DNA of 64,000 nucleotides from positions 11,019,658-11,083,657 of the forward strand of contig CM030704.1 of the NCBI GenBank assembly GCA_017979445.1. The letters run 5' to 3'. The translations under genes and the position numbers were made by a program. This document shows, in pieces, positions 31,859 to 43,050 of this stretch; position 1 is the first letter of the stretch; each line of letters opens with the position of its first letter. The notes below the pieces were generated by a model that saw nothing but the letters and a program-made list of their open reading frames with translations, made no database searches and had not been told where the DNA came from. The DNA is from Akebia trifoliata. Lineage: Eukaryota > Streptophyta > Magnoliopsida > Ranunculales > Lardizabalaceae.

Positions 31859-31932
31859 TGGTCGGGCCTGAAGTAACTTCTCAGGTTGCCTACGTACCCC
31901 AAATTTTTGGGATCAGACCAAAACGTAGTTCG
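31859..31932 (-). ncRNA. Structured motif with GGGGTACGTAGGCAACC (element C)
   Basis: Complement of GAACTACGTTTTGG...CCCAAA-AA-TTTGGGGTACGTAGGCAA and CCTGAGAAGTTACTTCAGG. Same two hairpins as in element 1. Confidence 0.5.
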
Positions 31933-32072
31933 GATTTTTCCCTCCCCTAGGTTAGGTGATCAGGCTAAGAAATAAAAGGCACAATTTTTCTCTTTTTGAA
32001 CAGGCTGCAAAGGGGTTGAGAAAGGAGATAAAGAATTAGGTAATAGGAAAATTGATTCGGCCAAAAATGGCC

Positions 32073-32770
32073 TCCTTAAATGTAGTACCGTTTGATTTGG
32101 TCAAGGTTGGTTGGTTCTGGTAACTCGATTCCATCATGATCTTGAAGCCTGACAACTTTTCCTGGTAGTATCTCCTTGATGATGTACGGACCTCCCCAAT
32201 TTGATTTGAACTTCCCTCTAGGGTCAAAGATAGGTGCCCGATTCTCTTTGAGTACTAAATCCCCGACTTGTAAGTGACGAACCTTGATCTTTTTATCAAA
32301 TGCACGGGCAACTCTTCTTTGATAAGCTTGCACATGATACAAAGCTCTCAGTCGTTTTTCTTCAATCAAATTCAATTCTTCATACCGCTGGCGAACCCAA
32401 TCTGTTTCTGACAACTGACTTTCCAACAAAACCCTTAGAGATGGAATTTCCATTTCAACTGGCAAGACTGCTTCCATGCCATATACTAAGGAGTAGGGAG
32501 TAGCTCCAGTAGAGGATCGAATTGAAGTTCGATATGCCCATAGTGCAAATGGCAGTTTTTCAGACCAATCTCGATGTGATTGACACATTTTCCTGATGAT
32601 AGTCTTGAGATTCTTATTAGCTGCTTCGACTGCTCCATTAGTCTGAGGGCGGTAAGGAGATGATTTGTGGTGTAAGATTTTGAACTTTGAACACAAAGTA
32701 ATAACCTCAGCTTTGAAATGTGACCCGTTATCAGAAATCAGTTCTGAAGGTATCCCCGTATCGATTGATA
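32073..32770 (-). pseudogene. Integrase C-terminal half of element C
   Basis: Open on the minus strand from about 32770 to 32076 (ATG-initiated 206 codons at 32696). It begins within the rve core, just before 'SELISDNGSHF' with the second catalytic Asp, then 'PYRPQTNGAVEAANK' with the catalytic Glu. A helical region and the gypsy C-terminal module ('QVGDLVLKE', 'GPYIIKEILPGKVVRL') follow, ending at 'IKRYYI'. The first catalytic Asp and the zinc-binding N-terminus are missing, so it cannot be an active integrase. The reading frame is unusually well kept, in contrast with element 1. Confidence 0.85.
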
Positions 32771-32879
32771 ATATGTGATTTGCAACTCAAGATGTAGTGA
32801 GGATAGCACTGATACATTTTATAATATCTTCTTTGATTCCATTGATATAGACGAGGAACTATTTCATGTTGAATAACAC

Positions 32880-33070
32880 CAAAGCTTGCACTTAACATAT
32901 CCTCATAGGCCCATGCGAACAAGTCTTTTGAAATTTCTGAGAAAATTCATTATCTCCTGGTGTTCTCTAGAGATAAGATGGTTTCTATTTGAATCTCTTT
33001 AGGAATTTATTTCTGTTTCGAGGTCAATGACCTTTGCTTTCTTGAGCCCAACTCTTATCTTTTTGTTCAG
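32880..33070 (-). pseudogene. Pre-RT pol segment of element C
   Basis: The minus strand reads decayed 'VIDLETEI', 'LISREHQEIMNFLRNF' and 'AYEDM', the conserved stretch just before RT in Tat elements. It then passes directly to integrase-like sequence, without RT or RNase H. Homologous to 25590-25760 of element 1. Confidence 0.65.
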
Positions 33071-34239
33071 GAGAAAAATATATCCTTGAAGCTAGATTAT
33101 TAGTTAATTTTTTAATGCGCTTGAGGTATTCAAAAATTTTCTTTATTTAATCAAATTCAGAAGAGACAACAGACACCTCTATAAACTCAATAAACAAACT
33201 CGACTCAACAGGAAAAGAGTAGACTCGATCTAAAAAAATATGACATTGAAAATTTGGACTCGAGCTAATTCAAATAACTCATGAAAACTCAATACAACTA
33301 CCCACAATGGGCTTGATTAGGACTGAGGACTGAGACATTGCTTACAAACAACAGGATTGAGGCACGATGATCTTCATGGAACAACTGTGCAATATTGAGA
33401 AATTTTGAGGTCATTTCTGCCTGTTGACTTGATATTGACGTTTACTCTAACTGACCGGATTTACAACCCTAGCTAGACTATGGACGATTGAGCTTAAATA
33501 CAATGATAACCCTTAAACCTCTTTGAAGGTGAATTTAACCAATTTCAGTGTCACCCCCTTGATAACATTTTAAATGAACCCTGAGATTTTATTGAATTTT
33601 GTGCACCAATCCATTAAAAAAATCATCCATTCAATGATTATTCAGAAGAAAAATAATTATGTTGCATTCTTGAAAAATATTGGAAAATAATGTTTTTATT
33701 TCATAAATCTGATTATTTTTTTGCAACATTTTTTGGTAGCTTTCCAAGGTCCATAAAAACTTTTCATGCAAAAATAGATCTTTTACAAATTATTTTTCCT
33801 TCTTTTTCTTTTCTTTTGGAAAATATTTTCTTCTGGAAAATATTTTTTCTCTGAAAAATAGTTTTTTATTTGGAAAGTATCTTCTCTTGGAAAATATTTT
33901 TTGGAAAACGTTTTTTCTAAGAAAACATTTTTTTTTTAGAATAACACTTTTTTTGGAAAACACTTCTTTTGGAAAATATTTTTTCTGAAAAATACTTTTC
34001 CTTTGTAAACTATTTTTCTTCTTTAAAAATTTGATTTCTATTTCGATTTAAATGGCCCGGTCCATCAAGATTGTTAGATCGAGTTGGACTGGGTCATTTG
34101 CAAGAGATGGATTTTTTATTGGGTCGGTGCACCCATTTTGATTTTCAAAAATAACATTTTTTATCCTTGAGGACAATCATACACTCTGATCTCATTATTC
34201 ACATACATCTATTTCAATCACAAAGTCTCATAAGATTCC
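33071..34239 (-). other. Leader-proximal region of element C with gag deleted
   Basis: 33120-33330 matches the sequence after gag in element 1. Around 33350-33480 it passes to sequence matching the gag start region of element 1: a start-like ATGACCTCA near 33412 and the leader just upstream of gag. The body of gag is therefore deleted. 33600-34030 is a low-complexity TTTTCTTTTGGAAAATATTTT repeat. Confidence 0.65.
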
Positions 34240-35045
34240 ATTCAATGAACAACCCGGGAACACTCACGATAAGTTCGAGTCGTGACCTACTGGGAAGGTT
34301 TCTAGACTCTAAGCTTACTACGTGCAATGCATTTTTATTTGGCCACCCTTGCCTAAGTACACCTATATACCTTTCGATACGTGGTGACTTGGTTTGATAT
34401 ACCGTATAGGTGATAATCTAAAACCTCAATTCACTTCTCTGAAGCCAAAAACAGCCAGTTTGATCTCCAGTTGAGAGGTGACGCACAATGCTGAGCAAGG
34501 GCCCACTTAAATACCTCTCGTCTAGAATAGATGTAGTCTATCCCCCTCGTACAGTAGGGTACAGCGGGGCAAGATCTTGCTTAGGCACTGGTTTTGACCA
34601 AGAAGTGCAATTGATATACTTAGACTATCTTTTATACCTACGGGTACGAGTCAAGAGTTGTAGCTTTCATAAATGGTTTGGCATCCCATGAGGGGAACGA
34701 CCACGTACTAGTACTACGTTAGCAATCGGGACATGTAACTGTGTGGCTTACAATAGGTCAAAGGCTCAGGTCGCTCCAGCCTGGGTGCATCAACATACTT
34801 CTCAGAGTCACCTGATCAGATGGTATTGATGCCCCCAGTTTGATATACCCTAAGGTACGTGACTGGAGTTGTGGTTTTCATGAATGACGTCGCATCTCCG
34901 AGGAGACCGGGCCACGCACTAGTGCCACGTTGGCTATAAGGGACATGCAACGTGCAATGCAATAATATAAGCGTGCTAGTGGTGTGTGCAAAATAGGGTG
35001 GGGTGTGCCCAGGGCCTTTTTCAAATAAATGGGCCCATAGGACAA
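34240..35045 (-). other. Conserved leader block (copy in element C)
   Basis: Reverse-strand homologue of 14310-15080, with perfect palindromes GTACTAGTAC near 34706 and GCACTAGTGC near 34916. The antisense open frame 34488-34691 (plus strand, 67 codons) lies here. Confidence 0.7.
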
Positions 35046-36540
35046 ATCAAACCATCAAAATATGGATTAAAATGTGTCCACAAAACATAACAATATCCAT
35101 AACATCAATCGAGATCCATTTATGTATATCAAAGATATATATCAATTAAGATCATGGCATATGAGACAGGCAATCAATCAAGATAACACAAAAGGGAGCC
35201 AAGATGATCGATCAACCAGGATAACACCAAATAATATCAACCACCAATCAAACAAGGGGACAAGAACAACCAACAACTTTTTTTCTTTTGGAATTTTGGA
35301 ATTCTTTTGCATTTTTTAATTTATGACTCAATAAATTTCTCAAAGAGAACTTGGGTTATCTCGACTAACACATTAAGATTTGAAAATTACTAAGGGTCAT
35401 TAGGCCACGTGGTTCCCTCATTGATAATCTAATTTCATGACCTTTACAATTTTGATTGGAAAAGATTTGGATCCAAAAAATCAATTTTAAAAATGAGAAA
35501 TTTAAGTCCAAAATTTTGAAAATTAGTGATTATGAAATTTCAAATCAAAATTTAAGATGAAATTTAATTTTTTTTTAAAAATTGAAAATTTCCTTTAAAA
35601 GTTCATGGAATTTTGTTCGTCACTAACACGTGGCATTAGATCACCTTTTTGGATGTCACGTGGCGAGATTGATAACCCTTAGTAAGGAAGAAACCTTACT
35701 AAATTAGTAAGACTAGCCTACTTTTTTTTTTTAAATTATAGGCCACAAATTTTTATGTTGCTGCCAGGATACTCACAATTTAACTATCTTCGATTGTTGC
35801 CATCACACACACACGTAGACCACCATCTTCTTGTTGCCACCACACAACAAAACTCCTTTTTTTTTGTTTTTTTTTATATAAAAAAAAAATTTGCTGCCAC
35901 GTGGGGGCGTCAATGACCCTTAGTAAGGAAGATAACCTTACTAACTTGGTGAAGATAGTCTTACCCCCCCTTATTTTTTTTATTTTTTTTGCTACAACAA
36001 CAAATCACAACCCAACCACATTTTTATATGTTGCTGCCATGCTGCTACAACACGACACACAACGCACAACTCAGTTTCTCTTTTTTTTTTTTAATTGTTG
36101 CCAACACACAACATGCTGCCAACACTTCACATTTTTGCATTTTAATATTGCTGGCAGCAACATCACTCATGCCTTCGTTCAATTATTCTTCAAAAACACA
36201 AACCCAATCCACGTAGCACTAGTAAAAACGCTAGCAAAAGTTGGTGTGTCAAAAAAATCTGTTGTTTTTTTTTTATAAAAAATGTTGCTGCCAGCAGCAC
36301 ACACTCACAGCACTTGAAGCTTGTTATATTCCTATGTTGCTGCAGCAACACTCATGACCTCTTTCAAAGACATATTCGCGTTAAAAACTGACGAATCCCT
36401 CAACCAATTAGATGATAAGATGCAAACATAATAAAAAGAAAGCATCTATATTAACCACACAATCAAGGAGTCAAGAAAACAACGACTTCAAACATATGCT
36501 TATGGGTCAAAGAAACGTAACCTCAACCTCCAACCAGGTC
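35046..36540 (-). other. Variable leader of element C with palindromic motifs
   Basis: No gene supported. Contains perfect hairpins TTAGTAAGG-(loop)-CCTTACTAA at 35679-35702 and near 35918-35942, and many TTGCTGCCAGCA/TGCTGGCAGCA words between 35755 and 36345. The 125-codon plus-strand frame at 35901-36278 is low-complexity and antisense, and is not supported. 36440-36550 is shared with D. Confidence 0.6.
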
Positions 36541-36550
36541 CAATGGTGAT

Positions 36551-37016
36551 GGAGGTGATCTGTTTTTTTCATTATTGGAGTAGAAATCACATAGAGATTC
36601 GTTTATTACGGAGTTTAATCCAACCTCATCTATCTCACATGTCTTGTTGGCCAATCCATAGCCTCTACTGTAGAGAATGTGAATGTATGGCCTGGTGCAA
36701 CATCTATGCTCTCTCTTTTGCTGCCGATTTATATGTTGGACAATAATGGACTATCTTCTTCTCTTTTCTCTTTTATTGGCTGATTCGTATCTATCTCTCC
36801 CTCTCTCTCTCTCCGTTTTTTTTTTTTTTGCTCCGAAATTAATCAGATTGATCGAAGGAAACATACTCGTATCAAAGATTCAAATCCATCGCATCTGTTA
36901 GCAGGCTTGTTCTCTATTTAATCGATTCCTTAATCGAGCCCATAAATCCGAATCCTTAGATTGGAGTTTGGCAGATATCAATCGATGAAGAAATCCCATA
37001 AAGAAGGAAAAGACGA

Positions 37017-37072
<56 letters not shown>

Positions 37073-37645
37073 GAAGGAGAAACGTCTTCTCCCCTTTGCT
37101 GTCTCTTCTTTCTCTTTTGAGAAGGAGATAGAAAAAAAACTCTTCTGCTATCGGCACACCACTGATCAATATAAAAATTTTAAGGGTTTAACACGTAAAA
37201 GTGACTTTCTATTAGGGGCACACCAACGAGTTACAATAGTAAGTTGCTGATTTTGTTAACAGCGTAACAAAAACTTTTTTTTTTTTTTAATTTATAAATA
37301 TAAGTAATGCCAAAGGGTAGATTGACACAAAACTAAAAAAAGCTAAAAAAAATGTCAAAAGACAAATCGATTCCTAAAAAAAAAATCTATATATGGTTTA
37401 TAACTATCATTCCGTCCTTAATGAAATCACTCTTTTGAAATCCCAAATTATTTAGGGTTGTTCTGAATGTTCTTAGATCGAACCATAAAAATGTGTCAAT
37501 CAAAATATTCAACATAACGATCAATAATAGAGCCAAAAGAAGGATAAACCATACAAATAAATAAAAAAACTAAAATAATAATAAAAAAGGTTTCTACTGG
37601 CAATGCTTCCCATACTTGGGGCTTTTCAAGTCTGATCCTCAATGT
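36551..37645 (-). other. Element C-specific leader segment with GA microsatellite
   Basis: 36551-37170 has no counterpart in A, D or element 1. It has TC-rich runs (36790-36830) and a long (GA)n tract (about 37023-37075), resembling a plant gene 5' region. It could be captured host sequence, but no protein is recognised. 37180-37645 is AT-rich leader next to the PBS. Confidence 0.45.
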
Positions 37646-37662
37646 CCCCAGCGGAGTCGCCA
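37646..37662 (-). other. Primer-binding site of element C (tRNA-Arg)
   Basis: The plus strand reads CCCCAGCGGAGTCGCCA; the PBS in element sense is TGGCGACTCCGCTGGGG, one substitution from A and element 1. Confidence 0.85.
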
Positions 37663-37663
37663 C

Positions 37664-39405
37664 TGAAAGCGCCCTCGATCCGCGAGGTGCGCGGATCCGC
37701 TTTTGACCCTTGAGGTTTGGGAGTCGCCACCTAGTTATTACGGTCTAGGAACCGATCAATGACTCTAAACGGATAAAAACTAATCTAAAACAAAAAAAAA
37801 TTGAATTCGGGGATCATGTTACGGGATTGGAAGGTGTTAGGCACCAACCCCGCCCGACCAAAGCCGGTCTCTACTAAATTCCCAAGTAAATTACATTGCT
37901 AAAACCTAGATAAAAATAAATAAAAATAAAAATTTACCTTTCCGATAGCAAGGACTTTGTTCCCTCAGATCTGACAAAAAGAGCTCCTTGTACCGTGCTC
38001 CCTTGCTTCGTTCTGTCACCGGATTTGACTTCAGATCTCCTAAAACGAGGTATCTCCTTGCTTTTGGATCTGAACTCTTCAAGTTTGTTACGGATTTGGG
38101 GGTGTTTTTGGAAGGCTTTTAGGCGTTTCTTATGCTAAAATCGAAGGGGGGATGTTAGGTAAGGAGTTGGGGCTCCAAAACTAGGGTTTATGGGGGGCTA
38201 GGGGAGCTTCTAGACCTACTTCTCTTAGGGTTTATGATTTGATACGAAAATAGGGTGTGAGCACCTCTATTTATAGATATTTTTAGGGGTTGATTTGGAT
38301 AGAGTTAGTGTTTAATTAGAGATCTTTTAATTAGAGTTGTGTTTTAATTTGACTTGTTTTAGGTAGAATTGTGTTTTAATTAGAATTGTTTTAGGTAGAA
38401 TTATTTTTAAGTTAGAACTCTATTAGATAGAGTTATTAATCAATTATAATTTTATTATGACTTTTGGTCTTATTCGATTGACTTTTAATGTTTTGATTTT
38501 AGTCTTAATTGATTGACTTTTAATATTTTGACTTCAGTCTTGCTTAATTGACTTTAATTTTGACTTGAGTCTCACTTGATTGACTTTAATACCTTGACTT
38601 CAGTCTTGCTTGATTTACTTTTAATTTTGGAGAACCCCCTTCCATTATTTCTTTAATTCTTTGGACCCCCAAATGGAGGGGTCCTTAAAGAAATATCCCA
38701 CGAACACTCAACAATTTTACCCGAAAGTCCGATTGATCGATTTTTTTAGGTTCAAAATTTTAAATTAATTTCATCAATGTTTCACTTTAATTATTTAATA
38801 TTTTATTTATTAATTTCGAATTTTTTAATTATGAAAATTGTGAAATTACCGTTTTGCCCCCGGAGAGGACTTTTCACGTTTTAAATCGGTTTTTAATGTT
38901 CTAGGATGTTTTAGAATCGATTTTTCGTAAGAAATTCAATGGAAATATTAGTTTTTGTTATTTATGAAAATTTTTTGTGTGAAATGGTCGTGAACTTTAT
39001 GAGGGGCATTTTCGTAATTTTGTCAAATTCTGTTAAAATTGGTGAAATGATTTATTTGGTTCCGATTTGTTATTTTATGTGTTCGAGAGAGTTTTCCTAA
39101 GCGTAAGGTAGGCTCTAGGGTTGTTTTGATGTTAGGGGTATTTTGGTAATTTGGTCAATTTTTAGTGATTTTTATCGTGAAGTTTCTTTTTGGTCTGCAA
39201 GATGATGGTTTCTATGTTTCTGGGTCGTATTTTCCTAGCGTAGCCTGGTTTCTAAGGTTTTGTCAATTCGAGATACCTCATCTGGATTTCTGAAACACAT
39301 CTGGTAATAAAATAAAGCAATGGAATACACATCCATCATTGGGAATCATTGCGATCGAGTTGACGAGTTGATCAATCAGGCGAGTGCAAAAATGGGGTGT
39401 CTACA
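37664..39405 (-). repeat. 5' LTR of element C
   Basis: 1742 bp, nearly identical to 27711-29452. TATA complement at 38267-38275. Confidence 0.95.
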
Positions 39406-39410
39406 GATTC
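39406..39410. repeat. Target-site duplication of element C, right copy
   Basis: GATTC, identical to 27706-27710. Confidence 0.93.
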
Positions 39411-39490
39411 AAAGAGTTAAAATGTTTACCGGACCTTCGTAAAATCCAACTTTTTATTAAAAAAAAAAAATCAAATGCGAGGTTAATCCC

Positions 39491-40124
39491 CCGTTTGTTC
39501 CCTCAAAGCTTAGTTCATTATTCTTGCACCCTGAGCAGGTAGAATAGAACTTCCTAAAAAAGAAAAAAATAGTTCATAACTCTTTTACTCCGAGTAGGTA
39601 GAGTAGAACTTTCCAAAAAAAATTAGTTCATTACTCTTTCACTCCGAGTAGGTAGAGTAGAACTTCCAAAAAAATTTAGTTCATTACTCTTTCACCCTGG
39701 GCAGGTAGAGTAAGACTCCCAAAAAATTAGTTCATTACTCTTTCACTCCGAGTAGGTAGAGTAGAACTTCCCAAAATAATTAATTCATTACTCTTTCACC
39801 CTGGGCAGGTAGAGTAGGACTCCCAAAACAATTGGTTCATTACTCTTTCACTCCGAGTAGGTAGAGTAGAACTTCCCAAAATAATTAGTTCATTACTCTT
39901 TCACCCTGGGCAGGTAGAGTAGGACTCTCAAAAAGCTTAGTTCATTACTCTTTCACTCCGAGTAGGTAGAGTAGAACTTTCCAAAAAAAAAAAAAATTAG
40001 TTCATTACTCTTTCACCCTGGGCAGGTAGAGTAGGACTCCTAAAAAATTAGTTCATTACTCTTTCACTCCGAGTAGGTAGAGTAGAACTTCCCAAAAAAA
40101 TTAGTTCATTACTATTTCACCCTC
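39491..40124 (+). repeat. Alternating dimer tandem array in the 3' UTR of element 1
   Basis: About 12 units of about 51 bp. Two types alternate strictly: one with 'CACTCCGAGTAGGTAGAGTAGAACTT' (split by single changes) and one with 'CACCCTGGGCAGGTAGAGTAGGACTC'. The real period is thus a dimer of about 102 bp. The array breaks off at about 40124 within 'CACCCTCGACAAGT', where the LTR of D begins. Confidence 0.92.
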
Positions 40125-41641
40125 GACAAGTGCCAGTCTCTACTTCTTCCCAAAAATCGGTTATATTGCAAAATATACCAAAAATAACAAATAATTATAA
40201 TAAAAAAATATAAAAGAAAGTTACATTGCCGATTACAATGATTCCCTCAGCACCAGCGAAGAGTATCTACGTATGTATTTCCTTATTATTCGTCCGTCAC
40301 CGCATTTGATTTCTAATCTCCAAGTTGAGGTATCTTCTTCTTATATCTGTAAGTTTTCTGATTTTTCTTTTAGATTTGAAGGTGTTTTGAAAGGGTTTTT
40401 GGGTGTTTTTTGATCTAAAGTTGAGGTATGGATGTTAGGTAAGGAGTTAGGACTTCAAAATTAGGATTTTGAGAAGGTTGGGGAGGCTTCTTGACCTATT
40501 TTTCCTATGATTTATGATTTGATACGAAAATAGGGTGTGAGGCCCCCTATTTATAGATTTTTTTAAGGGTTGATTTAGATAGAATTAGTGTTTAATTATA
40601 ATTCTTTTAGTTAGAGTTGTATTTTAGTTAGAATTATTTTAGGTAGAGTTGTATTTTAGTTAAAACTATATTAAATAGAGTTATTATTTAATTAGAACTC
40701 TATTAGGATTTTGACTTTTGGTCTTATTTGATTGATTTTAATATCATGACTTTAGTCATAATTGATTGACTTTAAGATTTTGACTTTAGTATCTAATTAA
40801 TTGACTTTAATTTTGACTTTAGTCTTATTTGATTGACTTTAATACCTTGAATTTAGTCTTTCTTGATTGACTTTAATTTTTTGGAGAACCCCCCTCTATT
40901 ATATCTTCAATTCATTGGACCCCCAAATGGAGGGGTCCTTAAAGAAATATCTTGCGAACCCTCAACAATTTTGCTTGAGAGCCTGATTGATCGATTTTTT
41001 AGTTCAAATTTTTAAATTAATTTTATTAAATTTTCAGTTTAATTATTAATTTCAAAATTTTTAATTATGAAAATTATGAAATTACCGTTTTGCCCCCGGA
41101 GAGGACTTTTCACGTTTTTAGTCGGTTTTTAATGTTCTAAAATGTTTTAGAATCGATTTTTCGTAAATAATTCAATGAAAATATTGTTTTGTGTCATTTA
41201 TGAATTTTTTTTGTGTGAAATGATTGTGAACTTTATGAGGGGCATTTTCATAATTTCATCAAATTTTGTGAAAATTGGCGAAATGATTTATTTGGTTTCA
41301 ATTTGTTGTTTTATGTGTTTGAATGAGTTTTTCTAAGCATAACGTTGGCTCTAGGGATATTTTAAGGTTAGGGGTATTTTGATAATTTGATCATTTTTTA
41401 GTGATTTTTATCGTAAAGCTTCTTTTTGTCTGAAAAATTATGATTTCTAAGTTTTTGGGGTTATATTTTTCTAACGTAGCGCGATTTCTATAGTTTTCTC
41501 AGTTCGAGATACCTCATCCGAATTTCTAAAACATATCTGGTAACAAAATAAAGTATTGGAATAAACATCCATCATTGTGAACCGTTGCAATCGGATTGAC
41601 GAGTTGATTAATCAGGCGTGTGCAAAAATGGGGTGTCTACA
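40125..41641 (-). repeat. 3' LTR of element D, lacking its U5 end
   Basis: Matches 50468-51997 from 'CAAGTG(C/A)C(A/G)GTCTCTACTTCTTCC' to GGGGTGTCTACA. The segment equivalent to 50277-50467 is absent. TATA complement at 40547-40555. Confidence 0.88.
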
Positions 41642-41850
41642 GATGCCCCTCTTTGGCAGAGGGTTGAAGTAAACTAGATAGCAAATCTATTTCGGTAAAT
41701 AGTGCGATATCCGAATGCCAAAGCTAGTGACAGTTCATTTTGCAGCCTAATTTAGCAATTTGTCGAGGCTTTCGGATCCTTGAGGGTAAAACTCTCCCCG
41801 AACAAAAAGGTTGTCAGGTCCTTGAGCGCAAGCTCTCACTGACGATAATG
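41642..41850 (-). other. PPT and conserved 3' UTR, element D
   Basis: GATGCCCCTCTTTGG (PPT complement) followed by the conserved 'GCTAGTGACAGTTCATTTTGCA' segment, split by single changes. Confidence 0.75.
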
Positions 41851-41929
41851 ATTCAAAATTAAAATGTACTTATGCAACGAAAACAATTATGGCAAGGTTG
41901 AATAATGAGGTGATTGGAGTCATAACATT

Positions 41930-43050
41930 GTAGGAACTTCGTTAAATCTTATTTGAAATTCTTTTTTAGAGTTCGAAAAAGTTTGAGTCTCGTATATCGG
42001 ACTCGAACCTATTTTCGCCACGCTTCTCGGGATAAAGAACTTAAACAATCCTGTTAATTCAATATGATTCAAATAAAGTTGGAGTCTTGTTTCTCGGACT
42101 CTGACTAAGGTTTACAGGAACTTAAACAATCCTATTAAAATTGGAGTCTCGTTTCTTGGACTCGAACTAAGGTTAATAGGCACTTCAAAAAGCCTATGAT
42201 TCAAAAAGTTGGAGTCTCGTTTCTCGGACTTGAACTTAGGTTTATAGGTACTTCAAAAAGCCTATTCATCCTATGATTCAAAAAGTTAGAGTCTCGTTTC
42301 ACGGACTCGAACATAGGTTTATAGGCACTTCAAAAAGTCTATTCATTCTATGATTCAAAAAGTTAGAGTCTCGTTTCTCGGACTCGAACTTAAGTTTCTA
42401 GGCACTTCAAAAAGCCCACTCATTCTATGATTCAAAAAGTTGGAGTCTCGTTTCTCGGACTCAAACTTAGGTTTGTAGGCACTTCAAAAAGCCCATTCAT
42501 TCTATAATTCAAAAAGTCAGAGTCTCGCTTCAAAAAGCCCACTCATTCTATGATTCAAAAAGTTGGAGTCTCGTTTCTCGGACTCAAACTTAGGTTTGTA
42601 GGCATTTCAAAAAGCCCATTCATTCTATGATTCAAAAAGTCGGAGTCTCGTTTCTCGGACTCGAACTTAGGTTTCTAGGCACTTCAAAAAAACTTATTCA
42701 TTCTATGATTCAAAAAGTTGGAGTCTCGTTTCTCGTACTCAAACTTAGGTTTGTAGGCACTTCAAAAAGTCGGAGTCTCGCTTCAAAAAGCCCACTCATT
42801 CTATGATTCAAAAAGTTGGAGTCTCGTTTCTCGGACTCAAACTTAGGTTTGTAGGCACTTCAAAAAGCCCATTCATTCTATGATTCAAAAAGTCGGAGTT
42901 TCGTTTCTCGGACTCGAACTTAGGCTTGTAGGCACTTCAAAAAAACTTATTCATTCTGTGATTCAAAAAGTTGGAGTCTCGTTTCTTGGACTCAAGCTTA
43001 CTAAGCCACGTTTCTCGGGCTTAGATTTATAGGAACTTGAATAATCCTAT
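41930..43050 (-). repeat. 77-bp tandem array in the 3' UTR of element D
   Basis: Reverse-strand version of the array in A ('AGTTGGAGTCTCGTTTCTCG', 'CACTTCAAAAAGCC(T/C)ATTCATTC'). Some units are partially deleted (near 42520 and 42770, where GGAGTCTCGCTTCAAAAAGCC joins two units), indicating unequal exchange. Confidence 0.92.

Larger units (their letters stand above)
27711..39405 (-). mobile_element. Element C: complete Tat-like element without gag or RT
   Basis: 11,695 bp on the minus strand, flanked by GATTC duplications, with LTRs of 1742 bp each at 27711-29452 (3') and 37664-39405 (5'). The LTRs differ at few positions by eye. It contains PBS, leader, structured 3' motifs, a 33-bp array and PPT, but gag is deleted just after its start codon and pol is reduced to the pre-RT segment plus an integrase tail. 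It therefore codes for nothing complete yet moved recently, which implies mobilisation by proteins from relatives. Confidence 0.93.
6901..40124 (+). mobile_element. Element 1: Tat/Ogre-like Ty3-gypsy element, twice interrupted
   Basis: The plus-strand element is made of LTR and leader 6901-11208, leader, gag, pol remnant and 3' UTR 22676-27705, and 3' UTR with tandem array 39411-40124. The gaps are elements A (11209-22670) and C (27711-39405), each flanked by a 5-bp duplication, so the segments join cleanly. The continuity at 27705/39411 is supported by the homologous uninterrupted sequence in element E (reverse strand, about 62900-62960). Its PPT and 3' LTR are missing: the array runs into the LTR of element D near 40124. 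It carries a gag with stop codons and an integrase tail but no RT. Confidence 0.85.

Noticed and set aside
35901..36278. 125-codon plus-strand frame
   Set aside because: Low-complexity, T-rich leader sequence, antisense to element C and without homologue in D.
36978..37169. Minus-strand frame with a long serine-leucine run
   Set aside because: Produced by the (GA)n microsatellite.
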